DNA of 64,000 nucleotides from Pseudomonadota bacterium (GCA_023404095.1 JAEYDD010000067.1:248001-312000), one strand, 5' to 3'. Shown: positions 45,536-55,867, counted from the stretch's first letter. The notes: generated by a model not told the origin, from the letters alone. Made by a program: numbers and translations.

Positions 45536-47346
45536 TCGAGTTCATTGCGGACAACCTCGCGCCGATCATGTTCGTCTCGCTCGTGGTGTTCCTGCTCATG
45601 GGATACCCGGTGGCGTTCTCGCTGGCGGCAAACGGCCTGCTCTTCTTCATCATCGGCGTCGAACTGGCGCCGTTGTCGGATTCGATCAATCTCTCCTGGC
45701 CATTGCTGAATGCGCTACCGGACCGGTTCTGGGGGGTGATGTCGAACGAGACGCTGCTGGCGATACCGTTCTTCACCTTCATGGGCATCGTGCTGGAGAA
45801 ATCCGGCATGGCCGAGGACCTGCTCGACACGATCGGCCAGCTCTTCGGCCCGATCCGCGGCGGGCTCGCCTACGCGGTGATCTTCGTCGGTGCGCTGCTG
45901 GCGGCCACCACCGGCGTCGTGGCCGCCTCGGTCATCGCCATGGGCCTGATCTCGCTGCCGATCATGCTGCGCTACGGCTATGACCGGCGTGTTGCCTCCG
46001 GCGTCATTGCGGCGTCCGGTACGCTTGCGCAGATCATCCCGCCGTCGCTCGTGCTGATCGTTCTGGCCGATCAGCTCGGTCGCTCCGTCGGCGACATGTA
46101 TGCCGGCGCGCTGATCCCCGGCCTCGTGCTGACCGGCCTTTACACCGGCTACATCATGCTGATGTCGATCGTCCGGCCGGAGTCGATGCCCGCCCTGCCG
46201 CTGGAGGCGCGCTCGCTGGGTTCCGGCGTCACCTCGCTTGCGGTCGCACTCGTGGTGGCGGCTGCGATCGCCTATGGCGCACACGTCTTTCTCTATCCGA
46301 CGCATGGCGAGAACGCCGATATTCTCGGCGGCACGGTCGGCGTGATCTTCATCTACGTGGTCGCGCTGCTCGACAAGAGCCTGAAGGTCAACGTCATGTC
46401 GCGGCTGGCCCAGCAGGTCATCATCGTGCTGATCCCGCCGCTGGCGCTGATCTTCCTCGTGCTCGGAACGATCTTCCTCGGCATCGCGACGCCCACCGAA
46501 GGCGGTGCGATGGGTGCCGTCGGCGCCCTGTTCCTGGCGACGGCGAAGGGGCGGCTGAACCTCGACGTGATCCGGCAGGCGCTCGCCGCGACGACGAGGC
46601 TGTCGTCCTTCGTGCTGTTCATCCTGATCGGGGCGCGCGTCTTCTCGCTCACCTTCTACGGGGTCAACGGCCACCTCTGGGTCGAGCATCTGCTGGTCTC
46701 GTTGCCGGGCGGGGAGACGGGCTTCCTGATCGCCGTCAACATCCTGGTGTTCTTCCTGGCGTTCTTCCTCGACTTCTTCGAGCTGGCCTTCATCATCGTG
46801 CCGCTTCTGGCGCCGGCGGCCGACAAGCTGGGGATCGACCTGATCTGGTTCGGGGTGCTGCTGGGCATCAACATGCAGACGAGCTTCATGCATCCGCCCT
46901 TCGGCTTTGCCCTGTTCTTCCTGCGCTCGGTGGCGGCCAAGGTGCCGTATATCGACAAGATCACCGGCAAGAAGATCGCGCCGGTGACGACCGGGCAGAT
47001 CTATTGGGGTGCCGTGCCGTTCGTCTGCATCCAGCTCGTGATGGTGGCGCTGACGATCATGTTCCCGCAGATGGTCATGCACTACAAGGGCGATGCGGCG
47101 ACCGTCGATCCTTCCACGATCAAGATCGAGGTCCCGGGCTTCGGCGGGCAGGGGCTGGGTATGCCCGACAATGGCGGTGGCCTCGGACTGCCGGGGGGCT
47201 TGCAACTGCCGGGCGGCAATCCGCTCGAACAGCCCCCGACAGCACCCGGCGGCGGCCAGAATGGCGGTGCTGGCGGTGGCACTGGCGGGCAGCCGCAGCC
47301 GGCGGCCCCGGCAAACGACCTCAGCCAGCCCCCGTCCTTCAACTGA
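45532..47346 (+). CDS. TRAP transporter large permease (DctM type) with Gly/Pro-rich tail
   Basis: The 604-residue protein has 11-14 hydrophobic segments, the DctM pattern (IPFFTFMGIVLEKSGMAEDLL, ASGTLAQIIPPSLVLIVLADQ, GIATPTEGGAMGAVGALF) and C-terminal helices. It is longer than the usual 430 residues because of an extra central section and an unusual tail. That tail (about 545-604) is rich in Gly, Pro and Gln (GGGQNGGAGGGTGGQPQPAAP) and is probably disordered. It is the translocation pathway for an organic-acid-type substrate. Confidence 0.92.
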   Translation: MIEFIADNLAPIMFVSLVVFLLMGYPVAFSLAANGLLFFIIGVELAPLSDSINLSWPLLNALPDRFWGVMSNETLLAIPFFTFMGIVLEKSGMAEDLLDTIGQLFGPIRGGLAYAVIFVGALLAATTGVVAASVIAMGLISLPIMLRYGYDRRVASGVIAASGTLAQIIPPSLVLIVLADQLGRSVGDMYAGALIPGLVLTGLYTGYIMLMSIVRPESMPALPLEARSLGSGVTSLAVALVVAAAIAYGAHVFLYPTHGENADILGGTVGVIFIYVVALLDKSLKVNVMSRLAQQVIIVLIPPLALIFLVLGTIFLGIATPTEGGAMGAVGALFLATAKGRLNLDVIRQALAATTRLSSFVLFILIGARVFSLTFYGVNGHLWVEHLLVSLPGGETGFLIAVNILVFFLAFFLDFFELAFIIVPLLAPAADKLGIDLIWFGVLLGINMQTSFMHPPFGFALFFLRSVAAKVPYIDKITGKKIAPVTTGQIYWGAVPFVCIQLVMVALTIMFPQMVMHYKGDAATVDPSTIKIEVPGFGGQGLGMPDNGGGLGLPGGLQLPGGNPLEQPPTAPGGGQNGGAGGGTGGQPQPAAPANDLSQPPSFN

Positions 47347-47367
47347 AGGCAGGGGCGGTCAACCGAA

Positions 47368-47391
47368 ACGGGCCGGCGAAAGCCGGCCCGT
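47368..47391 (+). terminator. Stable GAAA-loop hairpin after the TRAP permease genes
   Basis: A perfect 10-bp stem, ACGGGCCGGC (47368-47377) with GCCGGCCCGT (47382-47391), has a GAAA tetraloop 22 bp after the stop. No T tract follows, so it may be a weak terminator or an mRNA end stabiliser. Confidence 0.45.
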
Positions 47392-47431
47392 CTGCGTTGG
47401 AAGCCCCGTCGCATAGCCCGTGGGCTTTCGG

Positions 47432-47788
47432 TCATACGTCGCTTTCGGGGACGAAGAAGCAGTTCAGGTCGCTCTCGGTCGGATGGAGGCAGACGTGATA
47501 GTTGCCGTCGCCCGAAAGCAGTTCCTCGCCATAGGGAACGAAAAAGAGATGGCGCCGGGTCGCCAGAGCGTGGTCTCCCGGATGGAGCATGATCGAATAG
47601 CCGCTGCGACCAGAGATGACGTCCTCCGGCGGGATTGCCTGGCAGTCGCCGCCCGCATCATGCCCCCTGCAGCAGGCCGGCGGATAGGTCCAGTTGCTGT
47701 GGGCAAGATGGGCGTGGGCGACGGCACCGATGCAGCCAAGAACTGCAGCGGCGAGAATGGCGGCGGACGTCGGCGCGGCAACGGACAT
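47432..47788 (-). CDS. Small secreted Cys-rich hypothetical protein
   Basis: A 118-residue protein with a clear signal peptide (MSVAAPTSAAILAAAVLGCIGAVAHA). The mature part begins HLAHSNWTYPPACCRGHDAGGDCQAIP and ends in HVCLHPTESDLNCFFVPESDV, with five Cys. This W-x-YP-x-x-CC pattern occurs in small secreted proteins of rhizobia that have no known function, as far as I recall. It may be a periplasmic or surface protein stabilised by disulfides. It lies on the minus strand between the TRAP membrane genes and the TRAP binding protein. Confidence 0.72.
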   Translation of the reverse strand: MSVAAPTSAAILAAAVLGCIGAVAHAHLAHSNWTYPPACCRGHDAGGDCQAIPPEDVISGRSGYSIMLHPGDHALATRRHLFFVPYGEELLSGDGNYHVCLHPTESDLNCFFVPESDV

Positions 47789-47961
47789 TCTCGCCTCGGA
47801 CTTGCAGGTCGGGCTGTATCCGATTTTCGATCATACGCCGATGTGGCAGGCAGAAAAGCAAGTGCAGATTGTCCTTGCCGTTCCCGGCAACACCGTCGGT
47901 AATGGCCGGACGTCTCCGAAACGGCAGTCGTTGCCCCTTCATGCGGTACCAACGCCCAAAG

Positions 47962-47987
47962 AAAAACCCGGGGCGTTGCCCCGGGTT
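47962..47987 (-). terminator. Terminator of the TRAP binding-protein gene
   Basis: A 10-bp stem, AACCCGGGGC (47965-47974) with GCCCCGGGTT (47978-47987), has a 3-nt loop. Read on the minus strand it is followed by a run of T (TTTTTCTTT). It lies 25 bp after the stop of the downstream-coordinate gene. Confidence 0.82.
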
Positions 47988-48012
47988 GCATGCTGACCCT
48001 GCCAATCCGGCC

Positions 48013-49421
<1,409 letters not shown>

Positions 49422-51311
49422 TCAGCCAGCCATCGCCTCTTCGTATTCCGAAGACAGTTCCAGCCATTGCTCTTCAGCCGCGGCCAGCTTTGCGGCGGCA
49501 TCCGAACGCTCCTTGGCCTTCTGCGCTGCCTTGGCGGGGTTCTTCTCGTAGAGCGTCGGGTCGGCCAGTTCGGTGTCTAGCGCCTGAATCTGTTTCTCAA
49601 GCTTTCCCGTCAACGATTCGATTTCGTTGATCCTTTTCCTCAGCGGCGCCAGCGACGCGCGCCGGTCGGCGTTCGCCTTGCGCTGGTCGGCCTTGGAGAG
49701 GCCCTCGTCGCCCGGAACGGGACGCGCCTTCTCTTCCTTCGGCTTCGCGCCGCCCACGATCAGGGTGCGGTATTCCTCCAGGTCGCCGTCGAAACTCGCC
49801 ACCGTGCCGTCCTTGACCAGCCACAGCCGGTCGACGGTAGCCTCGATGAGGTGGCGATCATGCGAGATCAGGATGACGGCGCCGGGATAGTCGTTCAGCG
49901 CCTCGATCAGCGCCCGGCGGCTGTCGATGTCGAGATGGTTGGTCGGCTCATCGAGGATCAGCAGGTTTGGCGCGTCGAAGGCGGCAAGCCCCATCAAGAG
50001 CCGCGCCTTCTCGCCGCCGGAGAGGTCTTTCGCCGGCGTATCCATCTTCTCGGTGGCAAGCCCCATCTGGGCGACGCGCGCGCGCACTTTGGCTTCGGGT
50101 GCGTCCGCCATCAGCCGACGCACATGCTCGACGGCACTCTGGGTCGGCACCAGGTCGTCCAGCTGGTGCTGGGCGAAGAAGCCGATCTTCAGCCCCGGCG
50201 CGGTCTTCACCTCGCCGCTGTCGGCTGCAAGCTTGCCGGAGATGAACTTGGCGAAGGTCGACTTGCCGTTGCCGTTCGAACCGAGCAGGGCGATGCGGTC
50301 GTCGTTGTCGATCCGAAGGTTCATCCGCTTCAGGATCGGCTGGCCCGGCACATAGCCGACGGCACCGCCGGAGATGGAGACGATGGGGGAGGCGGGCTGC
50401 TTTTCCGGCTCGGGAAAGGTGAAGCCCTGCACATGGTCCTCGATCACGGCTGCGATCGTGCCCATTCGTTCCAGCGCCTTGACGCGGCTCTGCGCCTGGC
50501 GCGCCTTGGTGGCCTTGGCCTTGAAGCGGTCTATGAAGCTTTGCAGGTGTTTTCGCGCGGCCTCGTTCTTCGCCTTCGCTTTCATCTGCAACTCGTCGGC
50601 TTCGGCCTTCTGCCGTTCGAACTGGTCGTAGCCGCCGCGATAGAAGGTCAGCTTCTTCTGGTCGAGATGAACGATTGCGTTGACGGCCGTGTTGAGTAGG
50701 TCGCGGTCGTGGCTGATGATGAGCACGGTGTGCGGATAGCGCCGCACATAGTCCTCCAGCCACAGCGTGCCTTCGAGGTCGAGATAGTTGGTCGGCTCGT
50801 CGAGAAGCAGCAGGTCCGGCTCGGAGAAGAGAACGGCCGCGAGCGCCACGCGCATTCGCCAGCCGCCGGAGAAGCTCTTTGCCGGGCGCTGCTGCGCCTC
50901 GTGGTCAAAGCCGAGTCCGGCGAGAATGCTCGCAGCCCGCGCCTGGGCGGAATGGGCGCCGATATCGGATAGCCGCGTCTGGATCTCGGCGATCCTGTGG
51001 GGATCGGTCGCCGTCTCCGCCTCCTTCAGCAGGGATGCGCGCTCCTTGTCGGCGGCAAGGACAATGTCGATCAGCGGCTCGTCCGTGCCCGGCGCTTCCT
51101 GCGCCACCTGTCCGATACGCGCGTTCTTCGGCAGCGAGACCGAGCCGGTCTCGGAGGAAAAGTCTCCGGTGATGATGCGGAAGAGGGTGGACTTGCCGGC
51201 GCCGTTGCGGCCGACGAGCCCCGCCTTGGTGCCCGATGGCAGCGAAACGGAGGCGTTATCGAGAAGCAGGCGCCCGGCGATGCGAGCGGAGAGGCCGGAA
51301 ATCGTGATCAT
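49422..51311 (-). CDS. ABC-F family ATPase
   Basis: A 629-residue soluble protein with two ABC domains joined by the ABC-F linker. Domain 1 has GRNGAGKST and an LSGG-like signature FSGGWRMRV. The linker is a charged coiled coil (about 230-310), and domain 2 has GSNGNGKST with LSGGEKARL. A C-terminal coiled coil follows (about 560-625). No membrane helices are present. ABC-F proteins act on the ribosome, relieving stalled translation; which subfamily (Uup, YheS, EttA) is unclear. It is a lone gene on the minus strand. Confidence 0.92.
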   Translation of the reverse strand: MITISGLSARIAGRLLLDNASVSLPSGTKAGLVGRNGAGKSTLFRIITGDFSSETGSVSLPKNARIGQVAQEAPGTDEPLIDIVLAADKERASLLKEAETATDPHRIAEIQTRLSDIGAHSAQARAASILAGLGFDHEAQQRPAKSFSGGWRMRVALAAVLFSEPDLLLLDEPTNYLDLEGTLWLEDYVRRYPHTVLIISHDRDLLNTAVNAIVHLDQKKLTFYRGGYDQFERQKAEADELQMKAKAKNEAARKHLQSFIDRFKAKATKARQAQSRVKALERMGTIAAVIEDHVQGFTFPEPEKQPASPIVSISGGAVGYVPGQPILKRMNLRIDNDDRIALLGSNGNGKSTFAKFISGKLAADSGEVKTAPGLKIGFFAQHQLDDLVPTQSAVEHVRRLMADAPEAKVRARVAQMGLATEKMDTPAKDLSGGEKARLLMGLAAFDAPNLLILDEPTNHLDIDSRRALIEALNDYPGAVILISHDRHLIEATVDRLWLVKDGTVASFDGDLEEYRTLIVGGAKPKEEKARPVPGDEGLSKADQRKANADRRASLAPLRKRINEIESLTGKLEKQIQALDTELADPTLYEKNPAKAAQKAKERSDAAAKLAAAEEQWLELSSEYEEAMAG

Positions 51312-51414
51312 GACTGGCGTCTATAGGGTGCGACCCCGCCGCAGTGCAAGAGGTGCGGCCGCGATGCCGGCATTCGCAGGCATCGGGCAGGCGGTGCCTC
51401 CCAGCATGGCTGTT

Positions 51415-52482
51415 TCAGGCGACGTCGCGGCGGTAGGCGCGGCCGGCGCGCTCGGTCAGTTCCACGGAATAGACGCAGGTGCCGCTTTCGTTCGCGGCCT
51501 CAAGCGCCAGCATCGCCAGCCGGTAGAGCTCGCCGGAATTTTGGGCGTCCTCCGTCAGCGCGGCGCCCACCGTGAGCGAAAGCGTGCCCGGCAGGTAGTC
51601 CCGTCCGGAAATGCGGAAGACTTCGAGTTCGAGGCGCTGGCGGATTCGTTCGGCGATGGAGACCACGCTGCCGCGATCGACCTTGTCGAACAGGAAGGCA
51701 AAGCCGTCGCCGCCGACGCGGGCGACGTAGTCGAGCTTCTTGATCGACTTGCGGAAGATGGTGGCGATCTGCTTCAGCGCATCCTCGCTGGCGCCGGCGG
51801 AATGGCTGTCGGACAGGCTTTTCAGCCGGTCCACGCGCATCAGCAGCAACGCGCCGCCGGAGTTCTCCTCCGCGTCGTAGGCGGCGGCGAGCCGGTTCAT
51901 CAGGGCGGCCCGGTTGGCCAGTCCGGTGATCGGATCGTGCAGGAGCGCGGTCTCGGCCGCGGCGGCACCGGCAGCCACGTTCTCGAGCCGTGCCACGAGC
52001 GCGTCCATGCGCTGGCAATGCGCGGTCTCGCTGCCGACCATGCTCTCCACGGCCGACAGCAGAAGGCCGGCCTGGCTGGCGAAATCCGACATCGCCATCA
52101 CCGGATCAGCCTTCAGCCGCCCGATCATCTGGTTGATCTGCGTGAGCGCGTTGACGCGCTTCTGCCGCTCGCCTTCTGCTTCTGCAGCAAGGGCTGCGAT
52201 CGTGCGCATCAGGTCGGTCGCGCTGTGTCCGAGCACGAGCGAATTGTGTTCCGGCAGGCCATTGCGCACGCCAATTGCGTCAAGGGCGTCCTGCGCCGGC
52301 GCCTTGCCGAGCGCGGTGATCTCGCGGCCCAGCGCGGTGTTACTTCCCGTCAGGGCCTCGTGGAGCAAGGCGTAGTTGCGTGGAATGGCCTGGATTTCCA
52401 GCTTCGTCATCAGTTGCGCGATCTTCGCCAGGACGGCGGCCGATCGTGCGAGGCAATCCGGTGCATTCGCCTTTGCGGTCAT
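51415..52482 (-). CDS. GGDEF domain protein with degenerate GGDGF site
   Basis: A 355-residue protein with no signal peptide or membrane helix. The first half is helical (about 1-175). The GGDEF domain covers about 180-345, but the signature reads GGDGF (257-261) instead of GGDEF or GGEEF, and the usual FK-x-x-ND-x-x-GH region is VDRLKSLSDSHSAG. The Glu needed for metal and catalysis and the substrate Asn are both missing, so diguanylate cyclase activity is unlikely. It could bind GTP or act by protein contact. It follows the ABC-F gene on the same strand. Confidence 0.85.
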   Translation of the reverse strand: MTAKANAPDCLARSAAVLAKIAQLMTKLEIQAIPRNYALLHEALTGSNTALGREITALGKAPAQDALDAIGVRNGLPEHNSLVLGHSATDLMRTIAALAAEAEGERQKRVNALTQINQMIGRLKADPVMAMSDFASQAGLLLSAVESMVGSETAHCQRMDALVARLENVAAGAAAAETALLHDPITGLANRAALMNRLAAAYDAEENSGGALLLMRVDRLKSLSDSHSAGASEDALKQIATIFRKSIKKLDYVARVGGDGFAFLFDKVDRGSVVSIAERIRQRLELEVFRISGRDYLPGTLSLTVGAALTEDAQNSGELYRLAMLALEAANESGTCVYSVELTERAGRAYRRDVA

Positions 52483-52644
52483 GGTTCACCAGCCTGTAAA
52501 AACGCGCGAAAACGCCGGCCCAGATCGGAGCCGGCATTTACAATCTTTAGCTGATAAGCCTTAAGAAGCCGTTGCTTAGGGATGTTTTCGGAATCAGTTT
52601 CGCCAGCCGCGCGACAGCGCCCGCCAATGTGTGCGGCGATCCTT

Positions 52645-52926
52645 TCACGCGAACAGGCGGACCATCGGGACGGCGCGGATCACCTGGCGGAAGATGCCGC
52701 CCTCGGAGGACTTGCTGCGCTGGGCCGCAGCCTTCTGCATCTCGCGGGTCGCTGCCGCATACCCCTCGGCGCGCGCCTCCTGCATCGCGACCTCGAAGAC
52801 CTTCTCGATCACCGGGTAGCAGTCGTCGGGCAGATAGGCGTCGGGACTGTCCGTCCCGCGGACCAGGGCCATCTTCGACAGCGCGCTCCCAAGGAGCGCA
52901 CTCCATTCCTCGCTCGTTCTTGCCAT
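52645..52926 (-). CDS. Small hypothetical protein
   Basis: The 93-residue protein starts at ATG 52926, with GAGGGA just upstream; a GTG at 52938 is an alternative. Sequence such as SEEWSALLGSALSKMALVRG and VFEVAMQEARAEGYAAATREMQKAAAQ looks like genuine, mostly helical protein, and it ends in a basic or hydrophobic patch (VIRAVPMVRLFA). No family recognised. It is transcribed alone on the minus strand. A longer plus-strand frame over the same bases is judged a shadow. Confidence 0.5.
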   Translation of the reverse strand: MARTSEEWSALLGSALSKMALVRGTDSPDAYLPDDCYPVIEKVFEVAMQEARAEGYAAATREMQKAAAQRSKSSEGGIFRQVIRAVPMVRLFA

Positions 52927-53014
52927 GTCTTCCCTCACTCCGCCGGGGCAGGTTGTCGGTGTCCAGGCATTCGCCCTTCAGGTCGTCCCCGGTGGTCGGA
53001 CTATTGCATCGGCC

Positions 53015-53030
53015 GACAGGTCCACCTGTC
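53015..53030. promoter_or_regulatory. Palindrome upstream of the 52926 gene
   Basis: GACAGGT and ACCTGTC form a 7-bp inverted repeat with 2 bp between, about 90 bp before the small hypothetical gene. A second copy of ACAGG-type sequence lies just to the right (53041-53045). A regulator could bind here, but chance is possible. Confidence 0.3.
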
Positions 53031-53139
53031 ACTTGGGTAACAGGAACAGGGCGCCGCACTGCGTTTCGCATCAGGCATAGGCTCGAAGTGTTTCAGCACT
53101 ATTTCGGGGATGCATCGCGCAAGGCCTGAGGCCAGTCGT

Positions 53140-53652
53140 TCAGGTCTTGACCAGGCCGCTGTCCTGGCGGGCGAAATAGATCAGGTCGAGCACGATGCTC
53201 GGGCGGCCCATCGAGGTGAGGATGGTGTGACACTGACCACGATGGTGAGTTTGGTGGTTGAAGAAGTGAGTGAGCCCTAGGCTCAGATGGTGGGTGACGG
53301 GAACGGGGTTCGTGAGCGGGCTGTAGGTAATGTCACGGGAGAGGCTCTCCTCGCTAAGGGAGGCGATCCAGTCGATGATGCGCTGGTCCTCGGCAATGCG
53401 CGCTTGCCGTAGGCTTTCGACGTCGTCGTATAGGATGGCGTCGAGACGGCCCGGGGCGTCGCCGGTGCCGGTGAAGCGGCGCATCCATATCCTGTCCGCC
53501 GCCAGGATATGGTTGAGCGTTCCGTGCATCGAGCCGAAGAAGGCGCCCCTGTTCTCACGGAAAGCGGAGGGGGAAAGGGCCGCGGCCTCCGCATAGATCG
53601 CTCGGTTTGCCCATGCATTGTATGCGGCGAACGTTTTGAAGTGATGGAGCAT
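53140..53652 (-). CDS. DinB family protein
   Basis: The 170-residue protein begins MLHHFKTFAAYNAWANRAIYAEAAALS. It has the DinB four-helix layout with His in GTLNHILAADRIW and the cluster NHQTHHRGQCHTIL, the usual three-His metal site. DinB-like proteins are thiol-transferase or metal-binding proteins of uncertain role. The start at 53652 is chosen because the longer frame adds no family sequence. It is divergent from the GST gene, with 140 bp between them. Confidence 0.85.
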   Translation of the reverse strand: MLHHFKTFAAYNAWANRAIYAEAAALSPSAFRENRGAFFGSMHGTLNHILAADRIWMRRFTGTGDAPGRLDAILYDDVESLRQARIAEDQRIIDWIASLSEESLSRDITYSPLTNPVPVTHHLSLGLTHFFNHQTHHRGQCHTILTSMGRPSIVLDLIYFARQDSGLVKT

Positions 53653-53792
53653 TGTTTTTCCAGTTTCCGTCCAAGTCGAATCTGACTGTAGCACTCGTTC
53701 TGGCCGACGCTGCTGATGGCACCGATGAATTTTTCTGATTTGAGTTCAACCGCCGTCCCGGTATTGATACCCCGCAACTCCGGGACGCAATC

Positions 53793-54482
53793 ATGAACAT
53801 CAAGCTTTATGCCCTTGCCGGCGCCGACCGCACCCGCCCTTTTTCGCCGCATGTCTGGAAGGTCAAGCTGGCGCTGGCCCACAAGGCTCTGCCGTATGAG
53901 GTCGAAGCGGTTGGCTTCACGCATATCCCGAAGCTTGAGGGCGGTGCGACGAAGACGGTGCCGCTGCTGCGCGACGGCGAGCAACTGGTAGTCGACAGTT
54001 TTGCCATCGCACTTCATCTCGACGAGGCCTATCCGGACCGGCCATCCCTGTTCAAGGGAGAGGCGGGACGCGCCCTTGCGCGATTTGTCGAGGCGTGGTC
54101 GCAAACCACCTTGCACCCGGCGGTTACGCGTATCGCGCTGCTGGACATCCACGATATGCTGGACACTGAGGACAGGCGATACTTCCGCGAAAGCCGGGAA
54201 GCACGGTTCGGCATGCCGCTTGAGACGGTCGCCGCGGCACGCGCCGACGAAATCAAGGCGTTCTCCGGCAAGCTCGAGCCCCTTCGGCATATGTTGAAGG
54301 TTCAGCCCTTCATCGGCGGCGATGCACCGCTTTTTGCCGATTATATTGTCTTCGGCGCGCTCCAGTGGTTGCGCATCACCTCGCGTGCCGATGTGCTCGC
54401 AGCCGACGATCCGGTGTCGCTATGGTTCGAGCGTTGCCTGGATCTCTACGACGGGCTCGGCCGCAGCGTGCGTGCTGCGTGA
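53793..54482 (+). CDS. Glutathione S-transferase family protein
   Basis: A 229-residue protein with an N-terminal thioredoxin-like domain (SPHVWKVKLALAHKALPYEVEAVGF, TVPLLRDGEQLVVDSFAIALHLDEAYPD). The C-terminal helical domain ends in QPFIGGDAPLFADYIVFGALQWLR. The Ser/Pro near residue 18 and the layout recall the beta-etherase-like group of GSTs. Substrate unknown. It is a single gene ahead of ndk. Confidence 0.86.
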   Translation: MNIKLYALAGADRTRPFSPHVWKVKLALAHKALPYEVEAVGFTHIPKLEGGATKTVPLLRDGEQLVVDSFAIALHLDEAYPDRPSLFKGEAGRALARFVEAWSQTTLHPAVTRIALLDIHDMLDTEDRRYFRESREARFGMPLETVAAARADEIKAFSGKLEPLRHMLKVQPFIGGDAPLFADYIVFGALQWLRITSRADVLAADDPVSLWFERCLDLYDGLGRSVRAA

Positions 54483-54587
54483 GTTTGAAGCGATCCGGAT
54501 ACTGCATGGAGACCACGCCCCCTTGTTTTGCACCGAATTGGCGGGTAATGAACCGCCACTTTCACCGTCACCAAGGGAAATGAGACT

Positions 54588-55010
54588 ATGGCGATTGAAC
54601 GCACCTTTTCGATGATCAAGCCGGACGCGACGAAGCGCAACCTCACGGGCGCTATCACCAAGATGCTCGAGGATGCCGGCCTGCGCGTCGTCGCCTCCAA
54701 GCGCGTGTGGATGAGCCGCCGCGAAGCCGAAGGCTTCTACGCCGTCCACAAGGATCGCCCGTTCTTCGGCGAGCTCGTCGAAGGCATGACTTCCGGCCCG
54801 ACGGTCGTCCAGGTGCTGGAAGGCGAAAACGCCATCCTGAAGAACCGCGAAATCATGGGCGCGACCAACCCGGCCAACGCCGACGAGGGCACGATCCGCA
54901 AGACCCACGCGCTGTCGATCGGCGAGAACTCCGTTCACGGCTCCGACGCCCCGGAAACCGCCGCCCAGGAAATCAAGTACTGGTTCTCCGACACCGAAAT
55001 CGTCGGCTGA
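54588..55010 (+). CDS. ndk: Nucleoside-diphosphate kinase
   Basis: It transfers the gamma-phosphate between nucleoside triphosphates and diphosphates. The 140-residue protein has [15 protein letters not shown] at the start and the phosphohistidine His117 in ENSVHGSD. Length and motifs are standard. A strong hairpin terminator follows. The 105-bp gap after the GST gene may contain its own promoter. Confidence 0.97.
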   Translation: MAIERTFSMIKPDATKRNLTGAITKMLEDAGLRVVASKRVWMSRREAEGFYAVHKDRPFFGELVEGMTSGPTVVQVLEGENAILKNREIMGATNPANADEGTIRKTHALSIGENSVHGSDAPETAAQEIKYWFSDTEIVG

Positions 55011-55086
55011 ATCGATTTCGCATCTGCTGCTCGCAAGTCCTTGATCGGATTGGCTGAGCCGGCAGAGATGCAATCTTGAAACGAAG

Positions 55087-55114
55087 AGCGCCCGGGGCCC
55101 GTGCCCCGGGCGCT
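55087..55114. terminator. Terminator after ndk
   Basis: A 12-bp perfect stem, AGCGCCCGGGGC (55087-55098) with GCCCCGGGCGCT (55103-55114), has a CCGT loop and then TCTTATT. It lies between ndk and the convergent flavin-protein gene, so it serves both. Confidence 0.85.
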
Positions 55115-55135
55115 TCTTATTGGGGAGCTCTCGTT

Positions 55136-55867
55136 TCAGCCTTCTTCATAGGCGCGTTGCGCGTCGGTCAGGCCCTCGTCCAGGGACCTGCCGGCGCGGT
55201 AGAGGCCGAGTTCGAACGGTGGTGCGACGCCGTCGATCAGCCGCGGACAAGGCTCGGCCTCACCGAGCACGGTCCGCACCGGCACCACGCCGGCCCAGAT
55301 CGGCAGCGCGTAGTCCTCCTCGTCGTCGGCAACGCCCTTGGCCCGCACCTTTGCCGAAGCTTGCTCGATCTCCATCCCGATGAACATCGTCGCCTTGGCC
55401 TCCTGGCCTGTCAAAGGCCGGAGAGCATCGGAGCGCCCGGGATAGAAGCGGTCGACGACCGCGCGCATGGCGGCCGCCTTCTCCTCCGGGGCGTCGACGA
55501 TCCGCGCCGTTCCGAAGCACATGGCGGAGCGATAGTTTGCCGAGTGATTGAAGGCGGAGCGGGCGAGAACAAGGCCGTCGAGGTGCGACACGGTCAGGCA
55601 TGCCGGCGTGCCCGCCTTCAGGTGCCGCAGCATGCGGCTCGCCGATGAGCCGTGCCAGTAAAGCATGTCGCCCTCGCGCCAGAACAGCGTCGGCGTGCAG
55701 AAGGGCTGGCCGTCGATGACGTAGGCGACATGACAGAGCATGGCCGCATCGAGGATCGCATGGACCGAGCCGCGGTCGTAGCTTGCCCGGTCGTGCCGGC
55801 GCTTGAGCCGGTTACGGTCGGTGATCGGATACTCGACCGACGGCGCGGGGGCGTGCGTGGAGGACAT
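55136..55867 (-). CDS. Pyridoxamine 5'-phosphate oxidase-fold flavin protein
   Basis: A 243-residue protein of the split-barrel flavin-binding family (NimA/PNPOx-like): ILDAAMLCHVAYVIDGQPFCTPTLFWREGDMLYWHGSSASRMLRHL. It is not PdxH itself; family members reduce or bind a range of small molecules with FMN, and some give nitroimidazole resistance. It is divergent from the MocR regulator 41 bp away, which suggests it is that regulator's target. The C-terminal section (about 190-243) is unique. Confidence 0.83.
   Translation of the reverse strand: MSSTHAPAPSVEYPITDRNRLKRRHDRASYDRGSVHAILDAAMLCHVAYVIDGQPFCTPTLFWREGDMLYWHGSSASRMLRHLKAGTPACLTVSHLDGLVLARSAFNHSANYRSAMCFGTARIVDAPEEKAAAMRAVVDRFYPGRSDALRPLTGQEAKATMFIGMEIEQASAKVRAKGVADDEEDYALPIWAGVVPVRTVLGEAEPCPRLIDGVAPPFELGLYRAGRSLDEGLTDAQRAYEEG

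Noticed and set aside
45715..47205. 496-codon minus-strand frame over the TRAP large permease
   Set aside because: Extremely Asp/Arg/His-rich antisense translation; the permease on the plus strand is clear.
50788..52554. 588-codon plus-strand frame across the ABC-F and GGDEF genes
   Set aside because: It spans two real minus-strand genes and has no start signal or domain.
52572..53129. Plus-strand frame of 185 codons over the small hypothetical gene
   Set aside because: Arg/Ser/Pro-rich shadow; the minus-strand frame has the better ribosome site and composition.
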